Made by a program: the position numbers and the translations under genes
IMG/VR virus record: IMGVR_UViG_3300017727_004034
Coordinates: 1 to 28,105 of that record
Reading direction: 5' to 3' (one strand)
DNA from: a virus
Length of the DNA stretch: 28,105 nucleotides
Shown: piece after piece, positions 1 to 9,786 of the stretch
Layout of the letters: every line of letters starts with the position of its first letter
Position numbering within the stretch: the first letter of the stretch is position 1
Notes under the pieces: generated by a model
What the model was told of the DNA's origin: nothing
What the model saw: the letters and a program-made list of their open reading frames with translations, nothing else
The model's database searches: none

Positions 1-3000
1 GCTTGCTCCGCCAAGTCTTCCTCCTCTGCAGTCATTTTCATCTCCTGCTCATTATCTATACTATCAAAATAATTTACATATACTGATGCTATTCTTTCTA
101 ATGCTGTTGAATTCATACCCGTCATGCTAAAATTCGCAAAGTTTTGAGGAACTTCTTCTCCTTCCCACAATCGCTCACCTGTTCTTGGATTTATATTTAT
201 ATTATTTAATAAATCTACTAATCTATCAAATCCTTCTTGACTTCCCGTATTATTTATAAAGCTTTCTAAACCTCGTATACCTCCAAATTCCTTTAATCTT
301 GTTGTTATATAAGCTTGTACTTGCTGTGCTAAATTATATAATGACGCATTATTTGGTTGAATTATTTCTCCTACATTTGTCGCAGGCATTACCATTCCTG
401 TTGCAGTATCTACTTGTAATTCTACGGGAAAATCTGCTATTAATCTTTGTATTATTGTTCCCATTATTGTATATTGATTTTTTGCTTCAGGTGATAAATT
501 CTGATTCGCATCTATTTGTGCAAACATCTGTTCTAATGCTGCCGCTTGCCTTTCTCCTTCCACTATATTTAATGTCGCACCCGCGTGTTCTTGTGCTTGA
601 CCTACTAATGCTTCTTGTATTCCTATTATATTTCCTCCACCTCCTCCTCTTCCTCCTCTTCCTCCTCTTCCTCCTCCACCTATTCCTGCTCCAAGACCTC
701 CTCCACCTCTACTTGTATTGCTCTCTGTATTCTCTACTATTTGTTCTAATAATCTATCCGTTCTATTAGGAGGTTGCTCTTGGTCAAGTGGGTTGCCTAA
801 TGCATCTGTTTGCGGAGGCAATATTGTAACATCTCTTTGAATTTTATATATTATTGTTGAATTACTCGAACATTTTTGTAATCTTCCCGTTATTGGGTCT
901 CGCAAAGCTGTATTCACTAAAGACAACATTCTATCTTGGTTTGCTGTATGAGTATATGATGACCCATATCCATATATAAAACTACTCGCTTGATAATTTT
1001 TCATTAAATAAAATAATACATTTTGCTGCGTCCTACCACTCCTATAATTTGTTTGGCATATATCACTTTCTATTAATAAAAATGGTGATGTTGATAATAT
1101 TGGAGGTGCTGTCGCTGTTAATGCTTGATTTACTAATTGTAAAGATACACTCTCATCATTTAAAAATCCATTACTATACATAGGAATTCCATTCACTCCT
1201 GATGCGTCTGGTGCTGCACTATAAAATGTATTCAAAGCGGGGTCTATACTATTATCTACTGCATTACATAATATTAATGGTTTTGTTCCTCTTGCTATTT
1301 TATCTGGTCTTGTTTGATTATATGTTGATGGATTAAATCTATTTTCTTGCTTACCATAAGCTGGTAATAATTCTCTATGTGATTGAAAACCTAATCTTGA
1401 AAATAAAGAATTCTCCCAATTATCCTCATCTGCTTCCACACAATCTTTTATTATTTTATCTCTATTTATTTTTGTTTGACCCCAATATGATATTTCATTA
1501 TTACCTTCCGCATTTTCTCCTGATGCTCTATTATTCCAATAACTGGAGAGATTTATATTATTTGGTGGCTCATAATTTTCTGGACATAACCATATTTTAT
1601 ATACTCCTATTCCTGATATTTCTGCTCTCACTCCCGTATTTCTACTTGGTTCTGTTTTCGCATTTGCTTGGAAATCATCTATTCTATTATTACGACTAAA
1701 AACCGCATCTTCACATGCTGTATTTATTATACCTGCCTTTGTCCCCGTTGTTGATGATGGATTAATTGTTGAACTTGAATATGGTATTGATTTTTGATTT
1801 AAAATATTATCTTCTTGTAATTGTGTAAATTGTACCCGTCCTCTTTCACCATCATATTGAAATGTTGGCTGTGTTGCTCCCGTCCAAACATAATTTACTT
1901 TATTTTGTTCTAAACCAAGATTTACTGGAACTGGAGAACCTGATGTTGTTGTTGGAAATTTATAAACATATAACTTTGCTGCTGAATATTGTGCATAACT
2001 ATTATTCTGATTCCCAGTATATTGACCATTCATAAATGCTCCAGGCTCACCTAAACCTTGGCACTGGAATACTCCTGGAATTATTGCCGTTACAAAAGGA
2101 GGACTTGATACATCACTTACTATACCTGTTCCTGTTGTTAAAACCCAAGTATTCGTTGCTGATAATAAAGGATTTTTATATAATCCCGTAAATCTACCTC
2201 CTGCTGGAGTTGATGATGCTGTCCAAGCTGGGTCATCTGCTGATATTAAATTAAATCCTGTTACTGCACCTGCCGTTAATAAACTACTTTGTTCCCATAT
2301 TAATGTTGATGATTGACCCCATTCAAAATTATCAATAAATTCTAATTTTAATCTATAACTTCCTGCTACATCAGGATTTTCATAAGCTGGATTTGCTGGA
2401 AAATTTGTTGTAAAATCCCATTCCGTCTTTGGAATACTACCTATTCCTGTTGTCTGTGTATAAGCATTCGCATCTGCCAAAGGTGCTTGATAAGCATTAT
2501 CTGTTTCTACTCCTAATGTTTCTTGTGTTCCTATTTCTACCCATTCACCTGCTGTTACTACTACTGTTGATAAAGGTTCTCCTCTTTTTACTTGGTCATT
2601 ATTTACTGGACATATTGCGTGATTATCATAAAAACTATTCGATATTCCTATACTATTTCCCCAACACATACTACCAAAATTTATTGTTGATAATTTTGAT
2701 TTATCAGGAGTATAATCTGTTCCAACCATTATTGCACAAAATGTCTTTGTTATACCTCCACCAAGATACATTGTATACGGATAAAAACCTAAATCAAGAC
2801 CCTCCATAAATGTTGTATCTACTTTGAAATCTGGGTCAGGAGGATTATTTGCTGCTTCAAAACCTGTATCATGAGGGTCAATTATTAGTGGTGGGGCTAA
2901 ATTTATTATTTTATTACCCTGGAAATTTTTTGCTAATTTTAAAAAATCTTTTTGAAATCTACTTTTCATTTTTAATCTTCCAAGTTCTTTTAACATTCTA

Positions 3001-6000
3001 AATTTCTCTTCCTCATCAAGATTTGAACGAGCTGATATACCAGCAAATATTTCACTTGTTGTTGTTGGACATATTAATGTTCTACTCACATCATATACTT
3101 GTGGTCTATAATCTGCTGTTGCTTGACCTCCCGCTGGGACTGGTAATACTAACGGTTGAGGTAATCCAAGTGATGTACCATAAACTGGGTCTGTTGAAAG
3201 CATCGCATTTGTATCAGGTTGATTTAACCAATCATAAATAAAAGGTCTATTTTGTTGATATTTTCCTTGTGGAACGCTACTTGGGTCTTGCGTCCAATTA
3301 GGTGGTGGATTATATGGGTGATTTGGTTCTGTTAAAGGAGGAGGAAAAGATGTACTACCATTTTGTGTCCTTAATTGGGCTGTTGTTCTATCATCAGTCA
3401 TACCTATATCACCGTCAAATATCCAATTACCCACATCTTTCCTTTGATTTTTATAACCTACTGGAGGATTATTATTTTTATTATAATATGTTTCATAATT
3501 TCTCATAGCCTTCGCAAACTCTGCCCAATTTTTCTCTCCATCATCTGAATTTGGAAAAGGAATATTTGTATATAATAATTGGTTCTCATGTAATTTATTA
3601 CATATTAATGATAGTGGTTTTTCTGTTGGATATTTATTTAATGGTGCAATATATTCATTTACTCCTTGAGGAAATGTAAAATCTAATACTTCATATTCTA
3701 ATTTATTATTTAAAATTATTGTTTTTCCTACTTGCCGTGGTATTGCTCCATCTGCTCCTGTCCAATTCACTTGGTCACAACTATCTACTGGTAAATTTGC
3801 CCATCTATCACCTAATTGATATTTATATAAATTTGATGTCGCCATATTTCCATATATTGGATTTCCCCAACCTTGGAAATTTACTTCCGCTAATTCATCT
3901 GTTATTGTATCTGTTGTTGATACACTTGTTGTATATGTTGCTGGAACTGGTGGCGTATAAAGGTCAGGTTGCGGGGTTACTAAATCTGGTTGTGGCGTGT
4001 AAAAACCAGGAACTGCTGGAATTAATGGAGTATTCACTTGACGAGCTACTAATATATCCCAACCTGGCTCTGTTGCACTTCCATCACTTTTAAAATAAAA
4101 TCTCACATAACGAGCATCTATTTCATACCAAGTATTTATCCAACCACTATTATTATTTCCTTTACTATCCGTTCCTGATGACGATGGAAATATCCAACCA
4201 TCTCCTTGATTTCCTCCATTTCCCCAACTATTTCCCCATATTGTTCCAGGACTTTGTGATGATGATTGATATAAATATTGTGATAATGTTGAATCAGAAT
4301 TTGATAAATTTCCAGAAGATGTTGATAATCCTGCTACTGTATTACTACAAGTTATACCTAATCTATCGTACATAGAATAACTTGAATGTTCAAATTCAAA
4401 AGAACGAGGATTTATTAATATTTTATTTCCCGCACCAGCATCATAAGTTATATGACGCGAATGAGATGTCGAATAATCACTACCAAGTCCTCCATCATCT
4501 GTAAATAATCTTGCCCCATTATTTAATACTAATGGTATTACATTATTTGCTACATCAAAATCACTTACCAAAGCATTAAAACCGTCTGCTGTCGTATTAT
4601 AATTTATTGTTGTTGCTGGTATTTCTGGAACTGGTGGCGTATAAAGGTCTGGTTGTGGTGTTACTAAATCAGGCTGTGGCGTATAAAATCCAGGCACTTC
4701 TGGCACAAAAACCAAAGATGATACTGTTTCTGTTGCCGTTGTCTGATTTTGACTACTTGTTTCTATCTCTCTCAAGTATGTCGTTTCTTTTATATTATCT
4801 AATTGTGCTTGACTTGGTTTTACTGTATTGTCTTCACCTCGTGGTATTCCACCATACTGTTTACCATAAGATTGAGCCAAGTAATCTCTTCCAGATGTAA
4901 AATTTGCTGGTTGCACTTTCACACAACCCCCATTTTTTATAGGTATTATATCCGTTATTTCATTACGATATTGAGCATTTACTGGTTGTTTCATCAATAT
5001 ATTTTGTTGTTGTCCTGCTGTTATTTCCGTCACAAATCTATCATAAAAACCCACTCTATTATAATATGGTACTACATTACTTGCTGGCTTTCTATCATCT
5101 GGATTTTCTATTGAATTTAATAATATTTTATTCGTTTGCTGTTGTGTTGTTCCTATTCCTGTTAATGTTTCTCTTAATCTTTCATTTATAATTGCTGTTA
5201 CACTATTAACATCTTGAAGTAATTCTTGGAGAGAAATATATATAAATGCCGTCATCGGTTCTGCTAATGGCATCTTTTCATTATTCATACCTCTTCGCCC
5301 ACTACCAAAGTGGTCATTTCTCATAAAGATATATGGGTCATTATTACATTCTTTTACTATATTCGCATTTCTATATCCAAATTGTGCTGTTGGTTCAAGT
5401 TCCCCATAATCACCCGCATCTGCTGTAAAACTTGCTGGCTCAAATACTGTACTTGGAAATAAATTTAAATCTTGATTTTGTCCCGTCTGTGGTTTTCTTG
5501 TATTTCTTGAATATAAAAACATAGCATTATCTCCTCTCATATAACCATTACCCGCAAATTTACCTGCTACTGGTGATATACTTGCTAAATCTAAATTATC
5601 ATAATTCATTAATCCCTCTTGACTTGAACCTGGTTTTATATCGAATAAAGGCTTTCTATAAAAATCACCATCTAAATATGTCCCTCCCACATATACTGCA
5701 CAATCCCCGCATTCACAATCTATTTGACGACCATAAGCTGTATTTGTTATATCTAATTCTAATTCTAATACTCTCACATTAAAAGCAGGTGTTCCTAATC
5801 CTGCTGTTCCAAATATTCTTACTATTGTTCCTATCCAATCTACTTGTAAATCTGCTTCATCAGGTTCTGTATTATTATTAATATATATATGATTTCCTAC
5901 ATAAAAATTATTTTGATATAAATCTCCTGTTCTTCCTTTTATTACTCCATTATCATAATCTGTAAATAAATTATTTGAGGCATCAGGTAAAGGTGTCGTT

Positions 6001-6716
6001 TGACCAGACATTTCACTTGGTTGAATACGAACTCTTGATATTCTTCCAGGGTCACCTTGAGCAAATACTACACCAGGAGCCAACCAAGTATAAACACCTA
6101 CTGGATTTTCTATTTGATATTGATATATTCCATAACAATATTTTTGTGGCACTGGAGCATTCACACCTGATATATCTATTCTTGAATTAAAAAAAGGTAA
6201 AGCTGGAGTATTCCAATATCCATCATATAATGGAAAAACATAACCATATCCCATATTTACCTCTCGATAATTTCTTACTTGATTTGTTACAGTATTTTGA
6301 GGTATTCTTGGATTTAAATTATATGGTGATACAAGATTTGTAAATCCACTCCCTGTTGTTCCTCCATTTCCATTTATTCCTCCATTTGGGTGAATCAGAG
6401 GTAATCCAACACTATATGTATTATTATTATTCATATAAAAAAATACTTCAAGCATTACTTTCGTATCACAATATTTCTTTGTTTCTCCATTCACAACCAC
6501 ATCTTGACCGCTAAATTCTATAGTCGGTGCAGATGTTCCAGAACCTCGTATATTAGCACACACCATTTCCACGCTAATTTTGTCGCCTCGCTTAATAACA
6601 AAGTCTGTTTCATTAGCCCATGACCCATTAGTATCATCATCGTCATCGATATTTATTGCACTATTTTCTCTTGAACATTCTATTAAATATGTTTCTGTCC
6701 CTTGGAAAGTCGCCAT
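1..6716 (-). CDS. giant virion/surface protein, C-terminus cut by window edge
   Basis: A single open frame runs from an ATG at 6716 to the left edge, giving at least 2,238 residues with no stop; I checked the frame at several points. The N-terminus (a short beta-rich segment with IKRGDKISVEMVCANI at about residues 43-58) resembles the start of the 662-aa protein near 21.3 kb. Residues about 855-890 read like a CUB-like ligand-binding end (IDARYVRFYF then SDGS and GWDILV). A proline-rich stretch (PGFYTPQPDLVTPQPDLYTP) occurs twice and flanks this region. Near residues 2000-2030 there is a Gly/Arg-rich tract, followed by a more helical tail. The start lies in CTAAATGG, a late-type start context. 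Composition (Asn, Thr, Pro, Gly, aromatic) suggests an extended virion fibre or host-attachment protein. That role is inferred; the size and continuity are seen directly. Confidence 0.75.
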   Translation of the reverse strand, partial: MATFQGTETYLIECSRENSAINIDDDDDTNGSWANETDFVIKRGDKISVEMVCANIRGSGTSAPTIEFSGQDVVVNGETKKYCDTKVMLEVFFYMNNNNTYSVGLPLIHPNGGINGNGGTTGSGFTNLVSPYNLNPRIPQNTVTNQVRNYREVNMGYGYVFPLYDGYWNTPALPFFNSRIDISGVNAPVPQKYCYGIYQYQIENPVGVYTWLAPGVVFAQGDPGRISRVRIQPSEMSGQTTPLPDASNNLFTDYDNGVIKGRTGDLYQNNFYVGNHIYINNNTEPDEADLQVDWIGTIVRIFGTAGLGTPAFNVRVLELELDITNTAYGRQIDCECGDCAVYVGGTYLDGDFYRKPLFDIKPGSSQEGLMNYDNLDLASISPVAGKFAGNGYMRGDNAMFLYSRNTRKPQTGQNQDLNLFPSTVFEPASFTADAGDYGELEPTAQFGYRNANIVKECNNDPYIFMRNDHFGSGRRGMNNEKMPLAEPMTAFIYISLQELLQDVNSVTAIINERLRETLTGIGTTQQQTNKILLNSIENPDDRKPASNVVPYYNRVGFYDRFVTEITAGQQQNILMKQPVNAQYRNEITDIIPIKNGGCVKVQPANFTSGRDYLAQSYGKQYGGIPRGEDNTVKPSQAQLDNIKETTYLREIETSSQNQTTATETVSSLVFVPEVPGFYTPQPDLVTPQPDLYTPPVPEIPATTINYNTTADGFNALVSDFDVANNVIPLVLNNGARLFTDDGGLGSDYSTSHSRHITYDAGAGNKILINPRSFEFEHSSYSMYDRLGITCSNTVAGLSTSSGNLSNSDSTLSQYLYQSSSQSPGTIWGNSWGNGGNQGDGWIFPSSSGTDSKGNNNSGWINTWYEIDARYVRFYFKSDGSATEPGWDILVARQVNTPLIPAVPGFYTPQPDLVTPQPDLYTPPVPATYTTSVSTTDTITDELAEVNFQGWGNPIYGNMATSNLYKYQLGDRWANLPVDSCDQVNWTGADGAIPRQVGKTIILNNKLEYEVLDFTFPQGVNEYIAPLNKYPTEKPLSLICNKLHENQLLYTNIPFPNSDDGEKNWAEFAKAMRNYETYYNKNNNPPVGYKNQRKDVGNWIFDGDIGMTDDRTTAQLRTQNGSTSFPPPLTEPNHPYNPPPNWTQDPSSVPQGKYQQNRPFIYDWLNQPDTNAMLSTDPVYGTSLGLPQPLVLPVPAGGQATADYRPQVYDVSRTLICPTTTSEIFAGISARSNLDEEEKFRMLKELGRLKMKSRFQKDFLKLAKNFQGNKIINLAPPLIIDPHDTGFEAANNPPDPDFKVDTTFMEGLDLGFYPYTMYLGGGITKTFCAIMVGTDYTPDKSKLSTINFGSMCWGNSIGISNSFYDNHAICPVNNDQVKRGEPLSTVVVTAGEWVEIGTQETLGVETDNAYQAPLADANAYTQTTGIGSIPKTEWDFTTNFPANPAYENPDVAGSYRLKLEFIDNFEWGQSSTLIWEQSSLLTAGAVTGFNLISADDPAWTASSTPAGGRFTGLYKNPLLSATNTWVLTTGTGIVSDVSSPPFVTAIIPGVFQCQGLGEPGAFMNGQYTGNQNNSYAQYSAAKLYVYKFPTTTSGSPVPVNLGLEQNKVNYVWTGATQPTFQYDGERGRVQFTQLQEDNILNQKSIPYSSSTINPSSTTGTKAGIINTACEDAVFSRNNRIDDFQANAKTEPSRNTGVRAEISGIGVYKIWLCPENYEPPNNINLSSYWNNRASGENAEGNNEISYWGQTKINRDKIIKDCVEADEDNWENSLFSRLGFQSHRELLPAYGKQENRFNPSTYNQTRPDKIARGTKPLILCNAVDNSIDPALNTFYSAAPDASGVNGIPMYSNGFLNDESVSLQLVNQALTATAPPILSTSPFLLIESDICQTNYRSGRTQQNVLFYLMKNYQASSFIYGYGSSYTHTANQDRMLSLVNTALRDPITGRLQKCSSNSTIIYKIQRDVTILPPQTDALGNPLDQEQPPNRTDRLLEQIVENTESNTSRGGGGLGAGIGGGGRGGRGGRGGGGGNIIGIQEALVGQAQEHAGATLNIVEGERQAAALEQMFAQIDANQNLSPEAKNQYTIMGTIIQRLIADFPVELQVDTATGMVMPATNVGEIIQPNNASLYNLAQQVQAYITTRLKEFGGIRGLESFINNTGSQEGFDRLVDLLNNININPRTGERLWEGEEVPQNFANFSMTGMNSTALERIASVYVNYFDSIDNEQEMKMTAEEEDLAEQ
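634..711 (-). repeat. Gly/Arg-rich low-complexity tract inside giant gene
   Basis: Tandem CCTCCTCTT units (plus strand) encode a run of Gly and Arg near the C-terminal part of the giant protein. It probably forms a flexible hinge or nucleic-acid-contacting linker. Such trinucleotide-like repeats can slip, so length variation between isolates is likely. Confidence 0.8.
3943..4019 (-). repeat. 77-bp internal repeat, copy B (Pro-rich spacer)
   Basis: This encodes VPGFYTPQPDLVTPQPDLYT and following PPVP. It matches the segment at 4627-4703 over the same length with scattered, mostly synonymous differences. It sits just after the CUB-like segment of the giant protein. Confidence 0.85.
4627..4703 (-). 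repeat. 77-bp internal repeat, copy A (Pro-rich spacer)
   Basis: First copy in protein order of the Pro-rich spacer in the giant protein, about 684 bp before the second copy. Together the two copies bracket a unit of about 228 residues that contains the CUB-like segment. Confidence 0.85.
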
Positions 6717-6720
6717 TTAG

Positions 6721-6737
6721 TATAATAAGATATTATA
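6721..6737. terminator. short AT hairpin after the 510-aa capsid-like gene
   Basis: TATAATA and TATTATA (7-bp stem, 3-nt loop) lie in the 37-nt gap between the stop of the 510-aa gene and the ATG of the giant gene. It could mark a transcript 3' end; such short AT palindromes also arise by chance. Confidence 0.35.
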
Positions 6738-6753
6738 AAATTACACTAAATAT

Positions 6754-8286
6754 TTACTGACCACTCATAAAGATATTACCAGATTTTATCATCATCATTC
6801 TCTCAACCTCTGCCCAAATAAGAACTCTGATTTGACCAACATCTGTGGGAACTCTGGTTCTATTAAGAGTTACAATTACAGGCTGGCGACCAATTTGTGT
6901 ACCATTGCCAACATAATTCATACCAGCATCTTTGGAAAGATTTACACCAAGATAATTAAGGGCAAAATTTAGTTCTGTGTTTGGAACTCCATGGAAGAAC
7001 TGTCCAGCATCAAAGGCAGTTTGATTAGCATCAAGAGCATAAGCACCTGCTCCTGTTGTCTGTCCATCAGCAGAGTATAGACCTCTATTTACTTTAATAG
7101 GAACATCTTCAACTTGGGACATTTCATTATATAATTTTGATGTTGTATTCAAAGGTGAAGGAAAGATATTCTCATTATTAATACTAACCTGTAAAGTCGT
7201 CCCAACATTACTTGCTTTTGATAAATAATTACCTAAAATTCTATTAGCAGGAGTAGTAGGAGCAGCTCCAAAATTAGGAGGAGGAGGAGTAGCAATTAAA
7301 AGATTACGAACAATCTGGTGGTCAAGACCAAGAAGAACTGATAAAGGCTGCGATGCATTTGTTCCTGCTGGAACTGCCTGGGCAGGCAGAGTAGAAATAA
7401 CGTTTACGTAATCAGTCATTACAAGACTTACACCTTTTTCAAGCTCCTGTTGAATGCGGAGCATAGGACTTGGAACACCAACCTGGTCTTCATAATAAAT
7501 TAAATCTGTTGATAATTTACATGATGATTGAAGAATATTATTACCAGTAGTAAAAGGAGTTGCTCCGCCTCCCGCTGCAGTATTACCAGCAACACATCTA
7601 TTGCCTGCTAAATCAGCAGAGAAATGAAAGACAAACCTAACACGCTCTTTGAGTGCGAACAAAGGTAGTGGAATTTGGGAAAGTACTGGAAAAATTTCTT
7701 TGAGTTTGATAGTCCAAAAAGGCGTTGTTCTATCGCTTGCTGTAGTGCGGAAATGGTCTAATTTATTACATTCTGTTGCTGAAGTTTCAACTAAACCAAG
7801 AACACCTTGAGTTGCTCTCGTAGATGCTTGGGGAAATGTATTTAAAGCATTAAGAGCTAATTTACCCCAAGCATTTGCTCCTGTTGCTCCCTGAACCGCT
7901 TTCATACCACTAAAAGCACCAAGATAAACATTATGAGTTTGGTCACGAATATCTTGGTCAACCAAGCAATTCTTCATCTGCATAAGATGAGGACAATTCT
8001 CAACAGCATTAATCAGAGTTGTACCAAAAAACATTTCAACTCTGTCTAAACAACCAAGAACACCAGCCATTAAAGGAAGGTCATTTCTCTGATTTACATT
8101 CGTTTGACTTGTAGTAAGCTGGAGCTGTAAAGCCACATCATCACTTAAAATACCTTCTTGGGGTAGTTCAAAGACTGCCTGACTTTGACTAAAAGAACGG
8201 GGTTCAATTAATCGAGTTTCAACTCTTTGTGATTGACTTTCTGCCGCCGATATACCAACCATTTGTGCTAAATCGCTTTTTACCAT
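6754..8286 (-). CDS. capsid-like protein 1 (510 aa)
   Basis: Probable virion structural protein. Residues 77-106 (GCLDRVEMFFGTTLINAVEN then a hydrophobic helix) and 191-224 (a strand ending in IPLPLFALKERVRFVFHF) follow the order seen in jelly-roll major capsid proteins: a beta strand naming a binding face, then an IPL.LF strand, then an alternating hydrophobic strand. The same order occurs in the 458-aa and 544-aa proteins, so the three may be remote paralogues. Gly/Ala/Asn-rich loops fit a capsid shell protein, and there is no signal peptide or transmembrane segment. The start is ATATAAATGG. Neighbours are the giant protein and the 458-aa capsid-like gene, suggesting a virion block. Whether it is a double jelly-roll protein is inferred. 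Confidence 0.55.
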   Translation of the reverse strand: MVKSDLAQMVGISAAESQSQRVETRLIEPRSFSQSQAVFELPQEGILSDDVALQLQLTTSQTNVNQRNDLPLMAGVLGCLDRVEMFFGTTLINAVENCPHLMQMKNCLVDQDIRDQTHNVYLGAFSGMKAVQGATGANAWGKLALNALNTFPQASTRATQGVLGLVETSATECNKLDHFRTTASDRTTPFWTIKLKEIFPVLSQIPLPLFALKERVRFVFHFSADLAGNRCVAGNTAAGGGATPFTTGNNILQSSCKLSTDLIYYEDQVGVPSPMLRIQQELEKGVSLVMTDYVNVISTLPAQAVPAGTNASQPLSVLLGLDHQIVRNLLIATPPPPNFGAAPTTPANRILGNYLSKASNVGTTLQVSINNENIFPSPLNTTSKLYNEMSQVEDVPIKVNRGLYSADGQTTGAGAYALDANQTAFDAGQFFHGVPNTELNFALNYLGVNLSKDAGMNYVGNGTQIGRQPVIVTLNRTRVPTDVGQIRVLIWAEVERMMMIKSGNIFMSGQ

Positions 8287-8291
8287 TTATA
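8284..8291 (-). promoter_or_regulatory. TATAAATG start element, 510-aa capsid-like gene
   Basis: The sense strand reads TATATAAATGG, with the start codon forming the end of the motif. Confidence 0.6.
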
Positions 8292-8310
8292 TAATACTAA
8301 AATAAAATAA

Positions 8311-8332
8311 ATTTTAATATTATTTTTAAAAT
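8311..8332. terminator. AT hairpin after the 458-aa gene
   Basis: ATTTTAA and TTAAAAT form a 7-bp stem with an 8-nt loop in the gap between the 458-aa gene (stop at 8348) and the next gene's start element. Confidence 0.35.
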
Positions 8333-8347
8333 ATGCTATTTTTTTTA

Positions 8348-9724
8348 CTAATTTACAATACTTACAAGACCCCTATCATCATAGTTAATAACTGAACGAT
8401 AAAGGAAGAAAGTATATGAAGACATAGGAGAAGCCCCGTCAAGTTTGGATATAATCCTGGTTGAATATGACTGGTTCTTAAAGTTTGCAGTATTACCCAC
8501 TCCAAGCATATCACCAACTCTAATACCAATACCATAAACATTCTGAAATCCATTCTCTGTAGTATTAATATCCAAAGCTGTAACCGCATTATGCTGCTCA
8601 TCACCATTAGCTGTAGCCAAGTTTTCACTATTCTGTCCTGCCAACTGGTCTGTTGCTTTACTGGTTCTTGGTCTTATAGCCATAGAATAATAATATTGAC
8701 GCTGGGCATCATAAGAAGAACCAGCATATTCATCACCAACAGCAGGATTACGAACAATTACCTCGTTCTCATCGAGCTGGAACTGTAATGGATACAAAAC
8801 CCCCCCACGCATGAAGCTTGTCTTTGTAATTGGTGCTAAAAGGTCATAAGCACCAGTTGCGGGATTTTTATTAAGCAAAGGTGTTGTTTTCATACTATCT
8901 TGACCATAATTAGCAATATGAGGTGTAGGTAAGAAATTAGTAAAGGTAGACACAACTGCGGATAAAGCAGGATTAATCTGCGAGGTCTGGTCATTATTAT
9001 TAATTACAGAATAAAAAGAACTAAATCCACTAAAGGGATAAGAACTAATGTTTGGCAATGCTCCACCCTTTGGCATCGCATATTCTCCCATAAGACTAAC
9101 ATTAGTAATTTCATAATAACTATTAGGAGTAGTTGCAGTGCCTCCAAACAAAGCTTGAATACTTGACTGGAGAGAAAATTTAAGATTTAATCCACCAATA
9201 CCATTATTCATAGATAAAGGAATATCAGCACCTTGAAGAAATATACCAGCCATGATAGGCATAGCAACAGACATCTTACGATTTAAATAACGACCCTGGA
9301 CTTGTTCATTAGAACTTACACCAAATTCATTAGAAAGATATGTTGTATATTCATTCCAACCCGAACCACTTGGTAAAAGACTTGCTAAAAGACGCCCATA
9401 ATGACGAATTGTTTCAAGATTTTGGTTCATAGCATTATTAATTTCTAATTGTTGAAATAAAGATGCAACTCCCACACGAGAATTAAGGCGAACTTCACGC
9501 TCACCCGTACCATCTTGGTTATTATTATTAGGAAGATTTCCAGCACTATCTTTCAATACAACATCAAAACAAAGTTTTAAATTCTTGGAACGGACATAAT
9601 ACTCCTGGGGAGCTATGCTAAAGGTAATGATTGGATTACCCTGGCGATATGAATAAACAGAATTCCCAGATGTTTGATTGTCTGGGGCTATTTCAAATTT
9701 ACGGACTGCAGAGATATTCGACAT
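8348..9724 (-). CDS. capsid-like protein 2 (458 aa)
   Basis: Probable virion shell protein. Residues 83-118 (VGVASLFQQLEINNAMNQNL, then ETIRHYGRLLASLLP), 153-190 (VAMPIMAGIFLQGADIPLSM, then a Gly turn and LNLKFSL) and 203-216 (YYEITNVSLMGEYAMP) follow the strand order of jelly-roll capsid proteins. The 544-aa protein has counterparts at each step: LLEQLEDVSTWTAMYYHY, VVPLYMSGLLGQGAKLLP and FEMKNVEFVCSVV. That supports common descent of the pair, although overall identity is low. The protein is Asn/Ser/Gly rich, with no membrane segment. Its start is ATATAAATG, and a TTCTCTCCA element lies 26 nt further upstream, so two start-site motifs occur together here. It could alternatively be a penton or minor capsid protein. 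Confidence 0.55.
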   Translation of the reverse strand: MSNISAVRKFEIAPDNQTSGNSVYSYRQGNPIITFSIAPQEYYVRSKNLKLCFDVVLKDSAGNLPNNNNQDGTGEREVRLNSRVGVASLFQQLEINNAMNQNLETIRHYGRLLASLLPSGSGWNEYTTYLSNEFGVSSNEQVQGRYLNRKMSVAMPIMAGIFLQGADIPLSMNNGIGGLNLKFSLQSSIQALFGGTATTPNSYYEITNVSLMGEYAMPKGGALPNISSYPFSGFSSFYSVINNNDQTSQINPALSAVVSTFTNFLPTPHIANYGQDSMKTTPLLNKNPATGAYDLLAPITKTSFMRGGVLYPLQFQLDENEVIVRNPAVGDEYAGSSYDAQRQYYYSMAIRPRTSKATDQLAGQNSENLATANGDEQHNAVTALDINTTENGFQNVYGIGIRVGDMLGVGNTANFKNQSYSTRIISKLDGASPMSSYTFFLYRSVINYDDRGLVSIVN

Positions 9725-9729
9725 TTATA
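9722..9729 (-). promoter_or_regulatory. TATAAATG start element, 458-aa capsid-like gene
   Basis: The sense strand reads AAATATAAATGTC. It is the only exact TATAAATG gene that also has TTCTCTCCA within 30 nt upstream. Confidence 0.6.
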
Positions 9730-9750
9730 TTTACTATATAAAATAATTTT

Positions 9751-9759
9751 TGGAGAGAA
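9751..9759 (-). promoter_or_regulatory. TTCTCTCCA element upstream of 458-aa gene
   Basis: The motif lies 26 nt before the ATG. It is enclosed by a 7-bp inverted repeat (AATAATT / AATTATT, 9742-9764). Confidence 0.45.
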
Positions 9760-9786
9760 TTATTAATTTTTAAATTTTATCTTGTA

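Noticed and set aside
299-5782. Many plus-strand Leu/Ile-rich frames opposite the giant gene
   Set aside because: They are antisense shadows of one long minus-strand coding frame; their composition (runs of Leu, Phe, Tyr) follows from reversed codons and they have no start signals.
9751-9759. TTCTCTCCA as a ribosome binding site
   Set aside because: The sense strand is pyrimidine-rich, the opposite of a Shine-Dalgarno sequence, and spacing to the ATG varies from 8 to 68 nt.
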